Assembly: GCA_023425225.1 (NCBI GenBank) | Contig: JAFADB010000135.1 | Coordinates: 1-22,406, forward strand | DNA length: 22,406 nucleotides | Direction of reading: 5' to 3' | From: Pseudomonadota bacterium | GTDB lineage: Bacteria > Pseudomonadota > Gammaproteobacteria > Xanthomonadales > Xanthomonadaceae | Shown here: positions 8,259 through 14,752 of the stretch, in pieces | How the letters are laid out: each line of letters starts with the position of its first letter | How positions within the stretch are numbered: position 1 is the first letter of the stretch | Position numbers and translations under genes: made by a program | Notes under the pieces: model-generated | What the model was told of the DNA's origin: nothing | What the model saw: the letters and a program-made list of their open reading frames with translations, nothing else | Database searches by the model: none

Positions 8259-8443
8259 ATGACCCCCACGGACAGCGCATAGGTGAAGCTGGAATAGATC
8301 CTTCGAAGCGCGTCCACGATCTGCACGATCACGTTGGGGTTGGCGATCAGCACCACCACGATCAGCGCGGTGACGAGGCTGTACTCGATCAACGCCGCAC
8401 CGGATTGGTGACGGCGGGAGGTTCGCGGATGCTGTGCTGTCAT
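8255..8443 (-). CDS. Second Flp-type pilin, small (62 aa)
   Basis: The precursor is 62 aa with a 15-residue basic leader ending in S-G, then A-A-L-I-E-Y. That gives cleavage after Gly15 with Glu at +5 and Tyr at +6, exactly the Flp prepilin rule. A hydrophobic helix follows (S-L-V-T-A-L-I-V-V-V-L-I-A) and a short amphipathic tail, giving a mature protein of 47 aa. ATG 8443 is chosen because GAGG lies 6 bases upstream. An ATG at 8455 overlapping the previous stop would add four residues. It lies mid-operon next to cpaB, far from the major pilin gene at 12422-12703, with which it shares leader length and cleavage site but little else. It could be a minor or alternative pilin. Confidence 0.85.
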   Translation of the reverse strand: MTAQHPRTSRRHQSGAALIEYSLVTALIVVVLIANPNVIVQIVDALRRIYSSFTYALSVGVM

Positions 8444-8451
8444 GGGACGCC

Positions 8452-9105
8452 TCATTTGCCGGTTTGCTGCGCGACGATCGACGTCCCGTTGTCGGTGCGG
8501 TCGAAGGTCAAGGTGATCTGTTGTTTGCCGCGGCTGTAGCGCGCCAGGCATCGCAGGGCCGCCATGGAGCACGTCGAGCCGCCTGGCTCGCGTGTCCAGC
8601 CTTGCGCGGGCAGGCGGTTGCGGTAGAACGCCTCGCCCTGGAAGGGCGACAGTGCGCTGAGCATGGAAATCGTGCGGCTGCCCTCGTCCAGGTGCTCCAT
8701 GTCGTTGAGCACCTGGGCACCGGAAGGCATGAGGAACCCCTGTCCACGCGTGGTCGGCTTGTCGGGCGAGATCCTCGACATGCTGACCTGGGCCTCGCTG
8801 CCGGTACCGCGTCCACTCAGTTCGATGGTGATGAAATGCTGGTCTTCGGCATGGCCGATGAGGGTCTTGTCGCCGAACTCGGTGATCGAGATCTGTCCGG
8901 GCCATTGCTGGCGATAGAAGGCGATCACTTCGGCAGGCCCCTGCCGCAGCGCGTACCGGGCCACGCGCATGCGCACGCCGTTGTTGACCATGTCCCTGGC
9001 CACCCATTGCCCGTTCGCACCCTCGGGGACCGGCAGGGCCGGCCAGTCCCGGGCATCCGCCATCCCGGCGATCGCCAGCAATGCAAGCAGGGCGGGCAGG
9101 CGCAC
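8452..9105 (-). CDS. Exported protein with two similar halves, Tad operon
   Basis: The product is 217 aa from a GTG at 9105, one base after the preceding stop, with AGGA 8 bases upstream. An ATG at 9123 would add 6 residues but lacks a ribosome-binding site. A signal peptide (1-19, cleavage after A-D-A) sends it to the periplasm. Residues about 24-110 and 125-215 look like two copies of one module: a P-x-G-A start, an A-F-Y-R motif (62-65 and 159-162) with P-x-Q a few residues on, an I-T-[IL] strand (92-94 and 197-199) and a closing G-[ST] turn. Such F-Y-x-x-x-L-x-x-x-G-W modules occur in small periplasmic proteins of unknown role. C179 and C186 lie only in the second half. No enzymatic motif was seen. 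Confidence 0.8.
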   Translation of the reverse strand: MRLPALLALLAIAGMADARDWPALPVPEGANGQWVARDMVNNGVRMRVARYALRQGPAEVIAFYRQQWPGQISITEFGDKTLIGHAEDQHFITIELSGRGTGSEAQVSMSRISPDKPTTRGQGFLMPSGAQVLNDMEHLDEGSRTISMLSALSPFQGEAFYRNRLPAQGWTREPGGSTCSMAALRCLARYSRGKQQITLTFDRTDNGTSIVAQQTGK

Positions 9106-9106
9106 G

Positions 9107-9922
9107 TCAGTTGTCCTGCGCATAGCGTTGCAGCTTGTCCGGAGGCACGACATTCGGCTCGATGTACCCGAAGTCCAGGTTGGACAGTTCGCCGATGATC
9201 GGAATCCAGCCGGGAATGGCATCCAGTGCATCGGACGCGGGCTTGAGCAGGCTGCCGGCGGTCAGGGTCCGTACCTGCGAGATGACCGATCGTGGATGCG
9301 ATCCCGTCGCGCCGGCGGCATTCCATGGGTCCGCCAGCAAGGTATTGGAACCTTGCATTACCAGCCCCAGGCTGTCGAACGGTTCCAGCAGGGTCGAGGC
9401 GCCTCCGCGGGTGTTGCGGATATCCTGGACCGTCACCTCGAGGTGCGACGTTACCAGGCCCTTCTTGTTGGGAGGGAAATCACCCGGTAGTCCGCTCAGG
9501 ATGCCCGACACCTTGTTGACGATGGCCGGATCGTCGTTGTTCTCGTAGGCCTGCGTGCGCACGTCGCCACGGCGGACCAGAGGCCGGTCGGCGTGGGTAT
9601 TGAGCAAGGCGTTGCCCACCCGGTCCTGCGCATTGCCGGTGCTTGCCGTGGTCCTGATGGGGGCGTCGACATCCGCGAAGTGTCGATCGATCATCAGTGC
9701 GCCCACCCGTGCCGGATCCGGGATCGCATAGTCCGACGCAACCGTGGCTTCCCACACGGCCGCCCGCGCGGCTTGCTGGGTGGCCTGGCGGATGTGGATG
9801 TACTTGCCCAGCAGCGGGACGAGCAGGAACATCGGCACCAGCAGTGCGCACAGCACGGCCATCTCCACCAGGCTCTGTCCGTACTGCGCGCTGCGGCCGC
9901 GCCTGAACGACGCCGCGCTCAT
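9107..9922 (-). CDS. TadE-like pseudopilin of the Tad pilus (first TadE-type protein)
   Basis: The product is 271 aa. A basic 15-residue leader ends in Y-G, followed by Q-S-L-V-E-M, so Glu is at +5 but position +6 is Met rather than Tyr or Phe. A membrane helix rich in Leu/Val spans about residues 20-40. The segment K-Y-I-H-I-R-Q-A-T-Q-Q-A-A-R-A-A-V-W-E just after it is characteristic of TadE/TadG-type pseudopilins. The remaining 210 residues form an exported domain without recognised motifs. The ATG at 9922 overlaps the preceding stop as ATGA. It is larger than the other TadE-like protein of the locus (1382-2050), and the two are similar only in the N-terminal part. Confidence 0.83.
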   Translation of the reverse strand: MSAASFRRGRSAQYGQSLVEMAVLCALLVPMFLLVPLLGKYIHIRQATQQAARAAVWEATVASDYAIPDPARVGALMIDRHFADVDAPIRTTASTGNAQDRVGNALLNTHADRPLVRRGDVRTQAYENNDDPAIVNKVSGILSGLPGDFPPNKKGLVTSHLEVTVQDIRNTRGGASTLLEPFDSLGLVMQGSNTLLADPWNAAGATGSHPRSVISQVRTLTAGSLLKPASDALDAIPGWIPIIGELSNLDFGYIEPNVVPPDKLQRYAQDN

Positions 9923-10746
9923 GGCCGCGCCTCCGCGCTTCGGGCGTTCCCGGTGGCCGGTGCCAGCTGGGCGGGATCGAACGCCTTGCCTGCCGACATC
10001 GAGCGGGTCGTCACCCGCGTGCCATTTCCGCCCAGGGGCTCCTGTTCGAGGATGATGAAGTCGCGGCTCGCCTTGTAGCCGTGTTCCGGTCCGTCGTGGA
10101 ACCCCCACGGCGCGCCGCCCGACCAGACGCATTGGCGTGTGTCCAGGCTCTGGTTGATCCACTCCTTGCACGGTTGCCCGGCGACCTGGCGATCAGCGGG
10201 CCCGGTCACGCCCGGTTCGTCCGACGCGGTGCTCGCTTCGGCAGGCTGCCGTGCCAGCGCGTCCGGCTCCAGGGCGTCATCGCTGGACTGCCCCGATTCC
10301 AGGTCCACCGCCACGTGCCGACCCTGCTCCCAGGTGTCCTGGGTTCCGCTGTACGTCACCTCGAACAGGCAGGAACCGGCGCCTGCCCCGTCGGCCATGC
10401 CGAAATCCCAGTCTTCCCGGCGGATCGCCTCCAGGTCCGAGGAGAACCACAGACGGTAGCGGCTGGTTCCGATTCGTGCCACGTCGTCCTCGGATAGCGG
10501 GCGTGTCTGGAATCCCGCCTCGCGACACGCCTGCAAGGCATCCCCATATGCCTGGCGGCGCAGGTTGCGACCGTCCGCGACCAGCTCGACCACCTGGTCG
10601 ACCTGCACCGGCGGCATGTCGGAAGTACCACCTGCGGCTGTCGGGGCGCGGTCGGCAGCCGCGTCGCAGGCCGTCACGCCCAGTGCCAGCAACACGGCTC
10701 CCGCAAGCCGCAGCAAATGCGGCGCATCGTGGAGGACGATCGTCAC
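9919..10746 (-). CDS. Lipoprotein of unknown function, Tad operon
   Basis: The product is 275 aa from a GTG at 10746 that overlaps the TadG-like stop as GTGA. The signal sequence (L-L-R-L-A-G-A-V-L-L-A-L-G) ends in a lipobox V-T-A-C with Cys27. The next residues are Asp-Ala, and Asp at +2 can favour inner-membrane retention, so localisation is uncertain. The mature part contains four further cysteines (74, 126, 193 and 206), enough for two disulfides, in the settings Q-A-C-R-E, G-S-C-L-F-E-V, Q-P-C-K-E-W and R-Q-C-V-W-S. No family was recognised. Position between a TadG-like and a TadE-like gene suggests an envelope accessory factor of the pilus, possibly doing the job of RcpB or a pilotin, which are otherwise absent. 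That is a guess from context. Confidence 0.8.
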   Translation of the reverse strand: MTIVLHDAPHLLRLAGAVLLALGVTACDAAADRAPTAAGGTSDMPPVQVDQVVELVADGRNLRRQAYGDALQACREAGFQTRPLSEDDVARIGTSRYRLWFSSDLEAIRREDWDFGMADGAGAGSCLFEVTYSGTQDTWEQGRHVAVDLESGQSSDDALEPDALARQPAEASTASDEPGVTGPADRQVAGQPCKEWINQSLDTRQCVWSGGAPWGFHDGPEHGYKASRDFIILEQEPLGGNGTRVTTRSMSAGKAFDPAQLAPATGNARSAEARP

Positions 10747-12278
10747 AGGCCGCTCCCGGCCAACAGTACGGCCTTGTCCGCAAGCGGCACGTCCACCAGG
10801 CGCGCCTGCCAATAGGGGCCGAACAGATTGCCCACTTCCAGCTTGTTGTCCGGGCGGGTGAACAGGCCATAGTGCGGCGGACGGTTGAAATACACCTGTG
10901 CCGATGCCGCGGCCGCCAGCTTGTCGTTCAACGCCGTGTCTTCCATCTCCATCTTCGAGCCGTTGATGCCGCCGACCCCTTCCAGCGCCGCGCTGGTGCG
11001 CGCATTGGCAATGGCCGTATCGACCGAAACCGTGAAGATGGGGCCCGCGTTGGCCTGGTTGGCATCGGCCGGATCGAGCGCCTTGTCCTTGGCGACGTCG
11101 AAGTAGTCGCGCAAACCGCCATAGCCGGTGAAGTACGCATTCCTGGTCTGGCCGCCATCGACCATGAAGTCCGGATCGTTTGCGGCCAGATTGCCCAGGA
11201 CCTGGTCGTTCGCGGCGTCGCCATAGGGCTTGTGGGTCTTGCCGTCGTAGGGCGACGTCCAGCCACGGCCGTTGTCGAACCCGTTGAGGAATCGCTGGTT
11301 CTGGAAACGGTCCACCGCCTGCGCGCCCGACCAGCCGACCGGCCAGGAGACGCCCTTCAGCGGGAATGGCAACGGGATGCGTACGCCGAGGGTATCCATG
11401 GCCGCCCAACGGTCGTAGCCGACCTGGTCGGTGCCGCCCCAGTAGCCGATCTTGATGATGCTCAGGTTGAGGTTGGCACCGCGGTCCCGGGTGAAGCCAT
11501 CGCGCGAGGCCATCACCACGTTGCGGAAACGGTCCGCGCCCTGGCGTTGCTCGAGCGTGCCGCCGGTCGCGCTGGGAATCCTGTATTCGTTGAGGAACTG
11601 GCCCTGGACCTTGGCCAGTTGACTGATGAGTAGGCCCTTGGCGACCGCACCTATTTCCGCGTCGGGTGCATTGGCCTTGGCGATCTTCTCGGCGAGCAGG
11701 AAGGAATCGATTCCTCCCATTGCCCTGAGCACGATCTCGGTGGCTCCGGCCAAGCCCTGGTTGAGGGTGTCGACGAGTTTCACCAGCGGCGATGCCGCCT
11801 GGCGATAGGCCGTCTTGATGCCCTTGAGCACCACCGATGCGGCCTTCATGGTCTTGGCGACGATCTCGAGCACGACCGCGATCGGTGCGCCCACCACGGT
11901 ACCCGCGATGGCAGCAGCCAGTGCCGTCAGCTGCCAGTCCAGGTTGTAGGTGGTCGAATGCACCTGGCCGATGAACGAGTACACGCTGATCAGCTGCGCG
12001 ATCATGACCTCGTTGGCCACCCGGCCACGATTCATGTAGGAGGCGAAATTCAGCGCACGTGCCTGCTCGGCCGCCACGCTGTACGCGGCCGCATCGGCGG
12101 CGTTGGTGATCTGGATCTTCTTGTTGACGGCCTGTCCGGTGTCGAACAGCACGATGATGCCCACGCACAGCACGAGCAGCAGCACCAATCCCAGCACCAG
12201 CGCCTGGCCGGAGGCGCTGCGGCGGGAGGGTGATTTCATGTGGTGCCGAATGGACACCTTGAATGATTCGGCTCGCAT
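10743..12278 (-). CDS. TadG-like pilus assembly protein (Tad domain)
   Basis: The product is 511 aa. The N-terminus has the Tad/TadG signature S-A-S-G-Q-A-L-V-L, a membrane helix at about residues 26-46 and then D-T-G-Q-A-V-N-K-K-I-Q-I-T-N-A-A-D-A-A-A-Y-S, which is diagnostic of this family. The residue matching Glu+5 of pilins is Leu, as is common for TadG, so cleavage is doubtful. The roughly 460-residue remainder is an exported domain with no von Willebrand A or other catalytic motif that I could recognise. ATG 12278 is preferred because GAGGA lies 9 bases upstream. ATG 12239 (13 residues shorter) is the alternative, and the ATG at 12287 is too close to the ribosome site. TadG-type proteins help build or anchor the pilus in the envelope. 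Confidence 0.85.
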   Translation of the reverse strand: MRAESFKVSIRHHMKSPSRRSASGQALVLGLVLLLVLCVGIIVLFDTGQAVNKKIQITNAADAAAYSVAAEQARALNFASYMNRGRVANEVMIAQLISVYSFIGQVHSTTYNLDWQLTALAAAIAGTVVGAPIAVVLEIVAKTMKAASVVLKGIKTAYRQAASPLVKLVDTLNQGLAGATEIVLRAMGGIDSFLLAEKIAKANAPDAEIGAVAKGLLISQLAKVQGQFLNEYRIPSATGGTLEQRQGADRFRNVVMASRDGFTRDRGANLNLSIIKIGYWGGTDQVGYDRWAAMDTLGVRIPLPFPLKGVSWPVGWSGAQAVDRFQNQRFLNGFDNGRGWTSPYDGKTHKPYGDAANDQVLGNLAANDPDFMVDGGQTRNAYFTGYGGLRDYFDVAKDKALDPADANQANAGPIFTVSVDTAIANARTSAALEGVGGINGSKMEMEDTALNDKLAAAASAQVYFNRPPHYGLFTRPDNKLEVGNLFGPYWQARLVDVPLADKAVLLAGSGL

Positions 12279-12354
12279 CGACGGCATTCCTCAGGGGCAA
12301 GAATCACCTGCAGGATCCGCGAGGGATCCCGGTGTGGCTGGGCTTGACTGGGGA

Positions 12355-12379
12355 CGCCCCTGCTCGTGCTGCAGGGGCG
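12355..12379 (-). terminator. Intra-operon GC hairpin after the major pilin gene
   Basis: A perfect 9-bp inverted repeat (CGCCCCTGC at 12355-12363 and GCAGGGGCG at 12371-12379) with a 7-base loop lies 43 bases past the flp stop and before the tadG start. No U-tract follows on the minus strand, so it is more likely an attenuator or mRNA 3'-end stabiliser than a full terminator. This would allow much more pilin than assembly proteins to be made. The effect is inferred. Confidence 0.6.
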
Positions 12380-12421
12380 CTTAGGTTCCGGGTCGCGGCA
12401 CCTGCGGTGCGCGGTCAGGAA

Positions 12422-12703
12422 TCAGTGCGGATTGCCGTCGTGGTAATCGTTCAGCCCCTTCTTGTTCTTCTGGCCTTCGGCCTGGGCGTCACCGGCCGAG
12501 TTGCCGGCACGGCGCACCATGTCACCGCCGTCCTGGCCGGCCACTTCCTTGGCCATGCCGGCGAACTGCGCGCGGATGGTGCCGCCGAAGAAGGTGACCA
12601 CGCCGATGGCGGCCACTGCGATGAGTGCGGTGATGATGATGTACTCGGTCATGCCCTGACCGCGCTGCTTCTTGAAGCCGAAACGCCGGGGGTGGTTCTT
12701 CAT
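12422..12703 (-). CDS. flp: Major Flp-type pilin
   Basis: The precursor is 93 aa. A 15-residue leader rich in Lys/Arg ends in R-G, then Q-G-M-T-E-Y, so cleavage after Gly15 puts Glu at +5 and Tyr at +6, the Flp hallmark. The hydrophobic core I-I-I-T-A-L-I-A-V-A-A-I-G-V-V-T-F-F spans about residues 22-39. ATG 12703 has GGAG 9 bases upstream; ATG 12718 in the same frame would be five residues longer but leaves the ribosome site inside the gene. The mature 78-aa protein has an unusually long hydrophilic tail (about residues 50-93, rich in Gly, Asp, Asn and Lys). It is first in the operon and followed by a hairpin, as expected for the abundant fibre subunit. Confidence 0.9.
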   Translation of the reverse strand: MKNHPRRFGFKKQRGQGMTEYIIITALIAVAAIGVVTFFGGTIRAQFAGMAKEVAGQDGGDMVRRAGNSAGDAQAEGQKNKKGLNDYHDGNPH

Positions 12704-12896
12704 GAGGTGCTTCTCCATGGGTGCTTGCCCGATCCTCTCGATTCGGCCGACGGTGCAGCAGGGCACGGACCGGGACTCGGTGGACATCAGGAATGGAACG
12801 CTCGGTGTCTGCACATCGCCTTGTTGGAGCAGGTCGAATGTGTCAGGCAGGGCGAACGTAGCAGCCGAAAAATGACGAAACAACGCAATCAGGGCA

Positions 12897-12925
12897 AATA
12901 TTTGACGCAGTGCAAACAAGTGCAA
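12897..12925 (-). promoter_or_regulatory. Candidate promoter of the flp/tad operon
   Basis: In the AT-richer patch upstream of flp, a minus-strand TTGCAC (12925-12920) and AATATT (12902-12897) are 17 bases apart, matching the sigma-70 hexamers at 3/6 and 4/6. The leader to the flp ATG would be about 185 bases. The match is weak; the sharp drop in GC content and the repeats immediately upstream make the region regulatory even if the exact hexamers are wrong. Confidence 0.3.
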
Positions 12926-12949
12926 TTCATGTCACGAAATTGCTGTGAC
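12909..12949. promoter_or_regulatory. Repeats upstream of flp: 10-bp-period direct repeat and GTCAC/GTGAC dyad
   Basis: AGTGCAA occurs at 12909-12915 and again at 12919-12925, exactly one helical turn apart. Next to it an inverted repeat GTCAC (12931-12935) and GTGAC (12945-12949) is separated by 9 bases. Both sit between the OmpA-like gene and flp, where a regulator of pilus expression would bind. No specific regulator can be named. Confidence 0.4.
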
Positions 12950-12982
12950 GAAGCGAACGAAATGCGGTGACTTGCGTCGGTT

Positions 12983-14038
12983 CTATGGCGAGCCTGTCAG
13001 TTTCACCAGCTCGACGCGACGGTTTTTCGTCTTTCCTTCTTCGCTCGTGTTGTCGGCGATGGGGCGCTCCTGGCCGAATCCGGCCGGCTGCAGGCGCGCG
13101 GCCGCGATGCCCTGTGCGACCAGGGCGGCCACCACCGAGGCGGCGCGCGCCTCGGACAGGGCCTTGTTGTGCGCGGCATCGCCGCTGCTGTCGGTATGGC
13201 CGTTGACCGCCAGCCGCAGGGCGGTGTCCTGCTTCATCAGGGCGGCCACCTGGTCGATCTGCGGCTGCGAGTCGGGCAGCATGTCGGCCTTGTCGGTGGC
13301 GAAGTTGACCTGCACGTCGACCTTGCCCTGCTTGTCCAGCGCCGATTGCAGCGCTTCGGCAGGCAGCAGGGCCGCCGTCGCCACGAAAGGCTTGGTCTCG
13401 GCGACCAGCAGGCCGGCGCTGTGCGTATAGCCGCACAGGTGGACCCAGATGTCGCGATCGGCGCGGTGGATGACGAAGGTCTGCGTGGGGTAGTTGTAGA
13501 TGTCGCCCAGCCCGTCCACGTACTCGGTGCTGCTGGGGTCGTCGCCGATTTCCTTGGTGAGTTCGCGCGGGATCTTGCCGTTCGCGATCTCCTGTCCGCC
13601 CGCCTGCTTCACCATGGCTTCGACGTTGCGCTGGAACTCGATCGGCGAGAACTTCTTGCCCGTATCGGCCAGGACCCGGGTGGAATAGACCTTGCCCTCG
13701 ATCCATTCGACCCGGTCTCCGGTCCAGAACGGGACGCGGTCGAAATCGGAGCGCTCCTCGCCGTCGACCTTGTAGCCCGGCGGAATCCCCAGATAGGGGA
13801 ACGCCCCCAGTGCGGCATCGGAAACCGGCAGCGTGCCGATGTCGAAGGCTGCCTCGTCGGCGGGACCGCTGTCGGTGGGCGTGTCCTGGGTGGCGGGCGC
13901 GGGAGGGGCGTCGCTGTCGGTCGGCGATGCGGCGGAGATGGCGTCCACTTCGGGCGCCTTCTTGCAGGCGGCAACAAGGCAGGCGGATGCCAGGATCAGG
14001 GCGAAGACCCGCGCTGCAGGTCGGAGGGTGGATTGCAT
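12983..14038 (-). CDS. OmpA-family lipoprotein, upstream of flp
   Basis: The product is 351 aa. A lipoprotein signal ends at V-A-A-C (Cys25) and is followed by K-K and then an Ala/Pro/Thr/Asp-rich linker to about 63. Residues 64-215 form an unassigned domain shared with the lipoprotein at 1-604. Residues about 238-346 are an OmpA-like peptidoglycan-binding domain: V-N-F-A-T-D-K-A near 244-251, N-G-H-T-D-S-S-G at 279-286 and L-S-E-A-R-A-x-x-V at 294-302, ending in N-R-R-V-E-L. The protein should tie the outer membrane to the cell wall. ATG 14038 has AGAGG 6 bases upstream. It lies 279 bases before flp in the same direction. OmpA-type lipoproteins accompany many tad loci, where they may brace the secretin; that role here is inferred. 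Confidence 0.9.
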   Translation of the reverse strand: MQSTLRPAARVFALILASACLVAACKKAPEVDAISAASPTDSDAPPAPATQDTPTDSGPADEAAFDIGTLPVSDAALGAFPYLGIPPGYKVDGEERSDFDRVPFWTGDRVEWIEGKVYSTRVLADTGKKFSPIEFQRNVEAMVKQAGGQEIANGKIPRELTKEIGDDPSSTEYVDGLGDIYNYPTQTFVIHRADRDIWVHLCGYTHSAGLLVAETKPFVATAALLPAEALQSALDKQGKVDVQVNFATDKADMLPDSQPQIDQVAALMKQDTALRLAVNGHTDSSGDAAHNKALSEARAASVVAALVAQGIAAARLQPAGFGQERPIADNTSEEGKTKNRRVELVKLTGSP

Positions 14039-14067
14039 CAATGGCCTCTCGATGTCGGGGAACGGTG

Positions 14068-14418
14068 TCATTTCGCCAGCTGGGCGGTCGCGGCCTTGCA
14101 GGATTCGGGGTCGGGCTTGGCGCCTCCCATCGACACCAGCGGGCCCATGCTGTCCACGGCCTGCTTGAATCCGGATTCGAACTTGGCGGCATAGTCGGGG
14201 CTGGGATCCATGCTCCGGCCCTTGGCCAGGTTGCGCGTCTTGTAGCTCTCCAGCTGGGCCGGCGGCGCGCCGCACGCCTTGGCGGTCACATAGGTCATGC
14301 CGACCACGCCACCCCAATCAGTGCCGGAATAGGTCTGCGCGGGGGCGGCCGCGTTCGCCTGGGCGGCCATCGCCAGGCACAGGCCGAACGCAGCCCGCTG
14401 CCAGATTCGTTTCTTCAT
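14068..14418 (-). CDS. Small exported protein of unknown function
   Basis: The product is 116 aa with a signal peptide (residues 1-23, K-K-R then a hydrophobic core, cleavage after A-N-A), giving a mature protein of about 93 aa. Two cysteines (C49 and C107) could pair. ATG 14418 has GGAG 6 bases upstream. It is 29 bases ahead of the OmpA-family gene in the same direction, so the two are probably cotranscribed. The mature sequence contains D-W-G-G-V-V-G-M-T-Y and K-A-C-G but matches no family I recognise. The ORF is supported by its signal peptide, ribosome site and tight spacing. Confidence 0.75.
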   Translation of the reverse strand: MKKRIWQRAAFGLCLAMAAQANAAAPAQTYSGTDWGGVVGMTYVTAKACGAPPAQLESYKTRNLAKGRSMDPSPDYAAKFESGFKQAVDSMGPLVSMGGAKPDPESCKAATAQLAK

Positions 14419-14752
14419 CGAACACTCCATTGCAACCGCGCTGTGCGCGGCCGGTGATCCCCCTGCGTGTCGGAGGATAGCAACACCGCTTGGCGTTCCC
14501 AACCTTCGCTGGATGCGCGCCTGGTCTGCGATGCGGGGGAGCACTCGGTGCGTGGCAAAGCCGCGACGCCACGCGCGGCCGCGATCGGTCGATCAGGCAG
14601 CGGCGTTGCAGGCATTGCCCCGCGTTCGGGGCGGAACTGCGGCACCGGGGTGGATGCTGTGACCGAAGTCGCCGGTTCACCCAATGGCAGTCGCCACCGC
14701 AGATCCATCCAGCGGCGACCGGTACGCATGGCCCGCGACGGGCCGGGTGGTC
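14419..14752. other. Intergenic stretch of about 330 bases
   Basis: Apart from the candidate promoter (14474-14502) this stretch holds two short GC hairpins. One is GGCCCG/CGGGCC at 14730-14744, just past the permease stop; the other is GCCCCG/CGGGGC at 14617-14632. Neither is followed by a U-tract. I see no convincing gene in it. Confidence 0.5.
14474..14502 (-). promoter_or_regulatory. Candidate sigma-70 promoter for the small exported protein/OmpA pair
   Basis: On the minus strand TTGGGA (14502-14497) and TATCCT (14479-14474) are separated by exactly 17 bases, with TG one base before the -10 hexamer (extended -10). Initiation near 14467 would leave a 5' leader of about 49 bases before the ATG at 14418. 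It fits the start of the gene set. Confidence 0.45.

Noticed and set aside
12909..12925. Sigma-54-like -24/-12 element upstream of flp (TTGCAC...TTGCA)
   Set aside because: The GC of the -12 box is one base too close and the GG of the -24 box is incomplete, so the spacing rule for sigma-54 promoters is not met.
14318..14680. Minus-strand open frame in the gap before the small exported protein
   Set aside because: Arg/Pro/Ser-rich translation, no ribosome site, no signal or domain, and it overlaps the well-supported gene at 14068-14418.
14730..14744. GC hairpin after the ABC permease as a terminator
   Set aside because: Only a 6-bp stem with a 3-base loop and no U-tract; such stems are frequent by chance in DNA of this composition.
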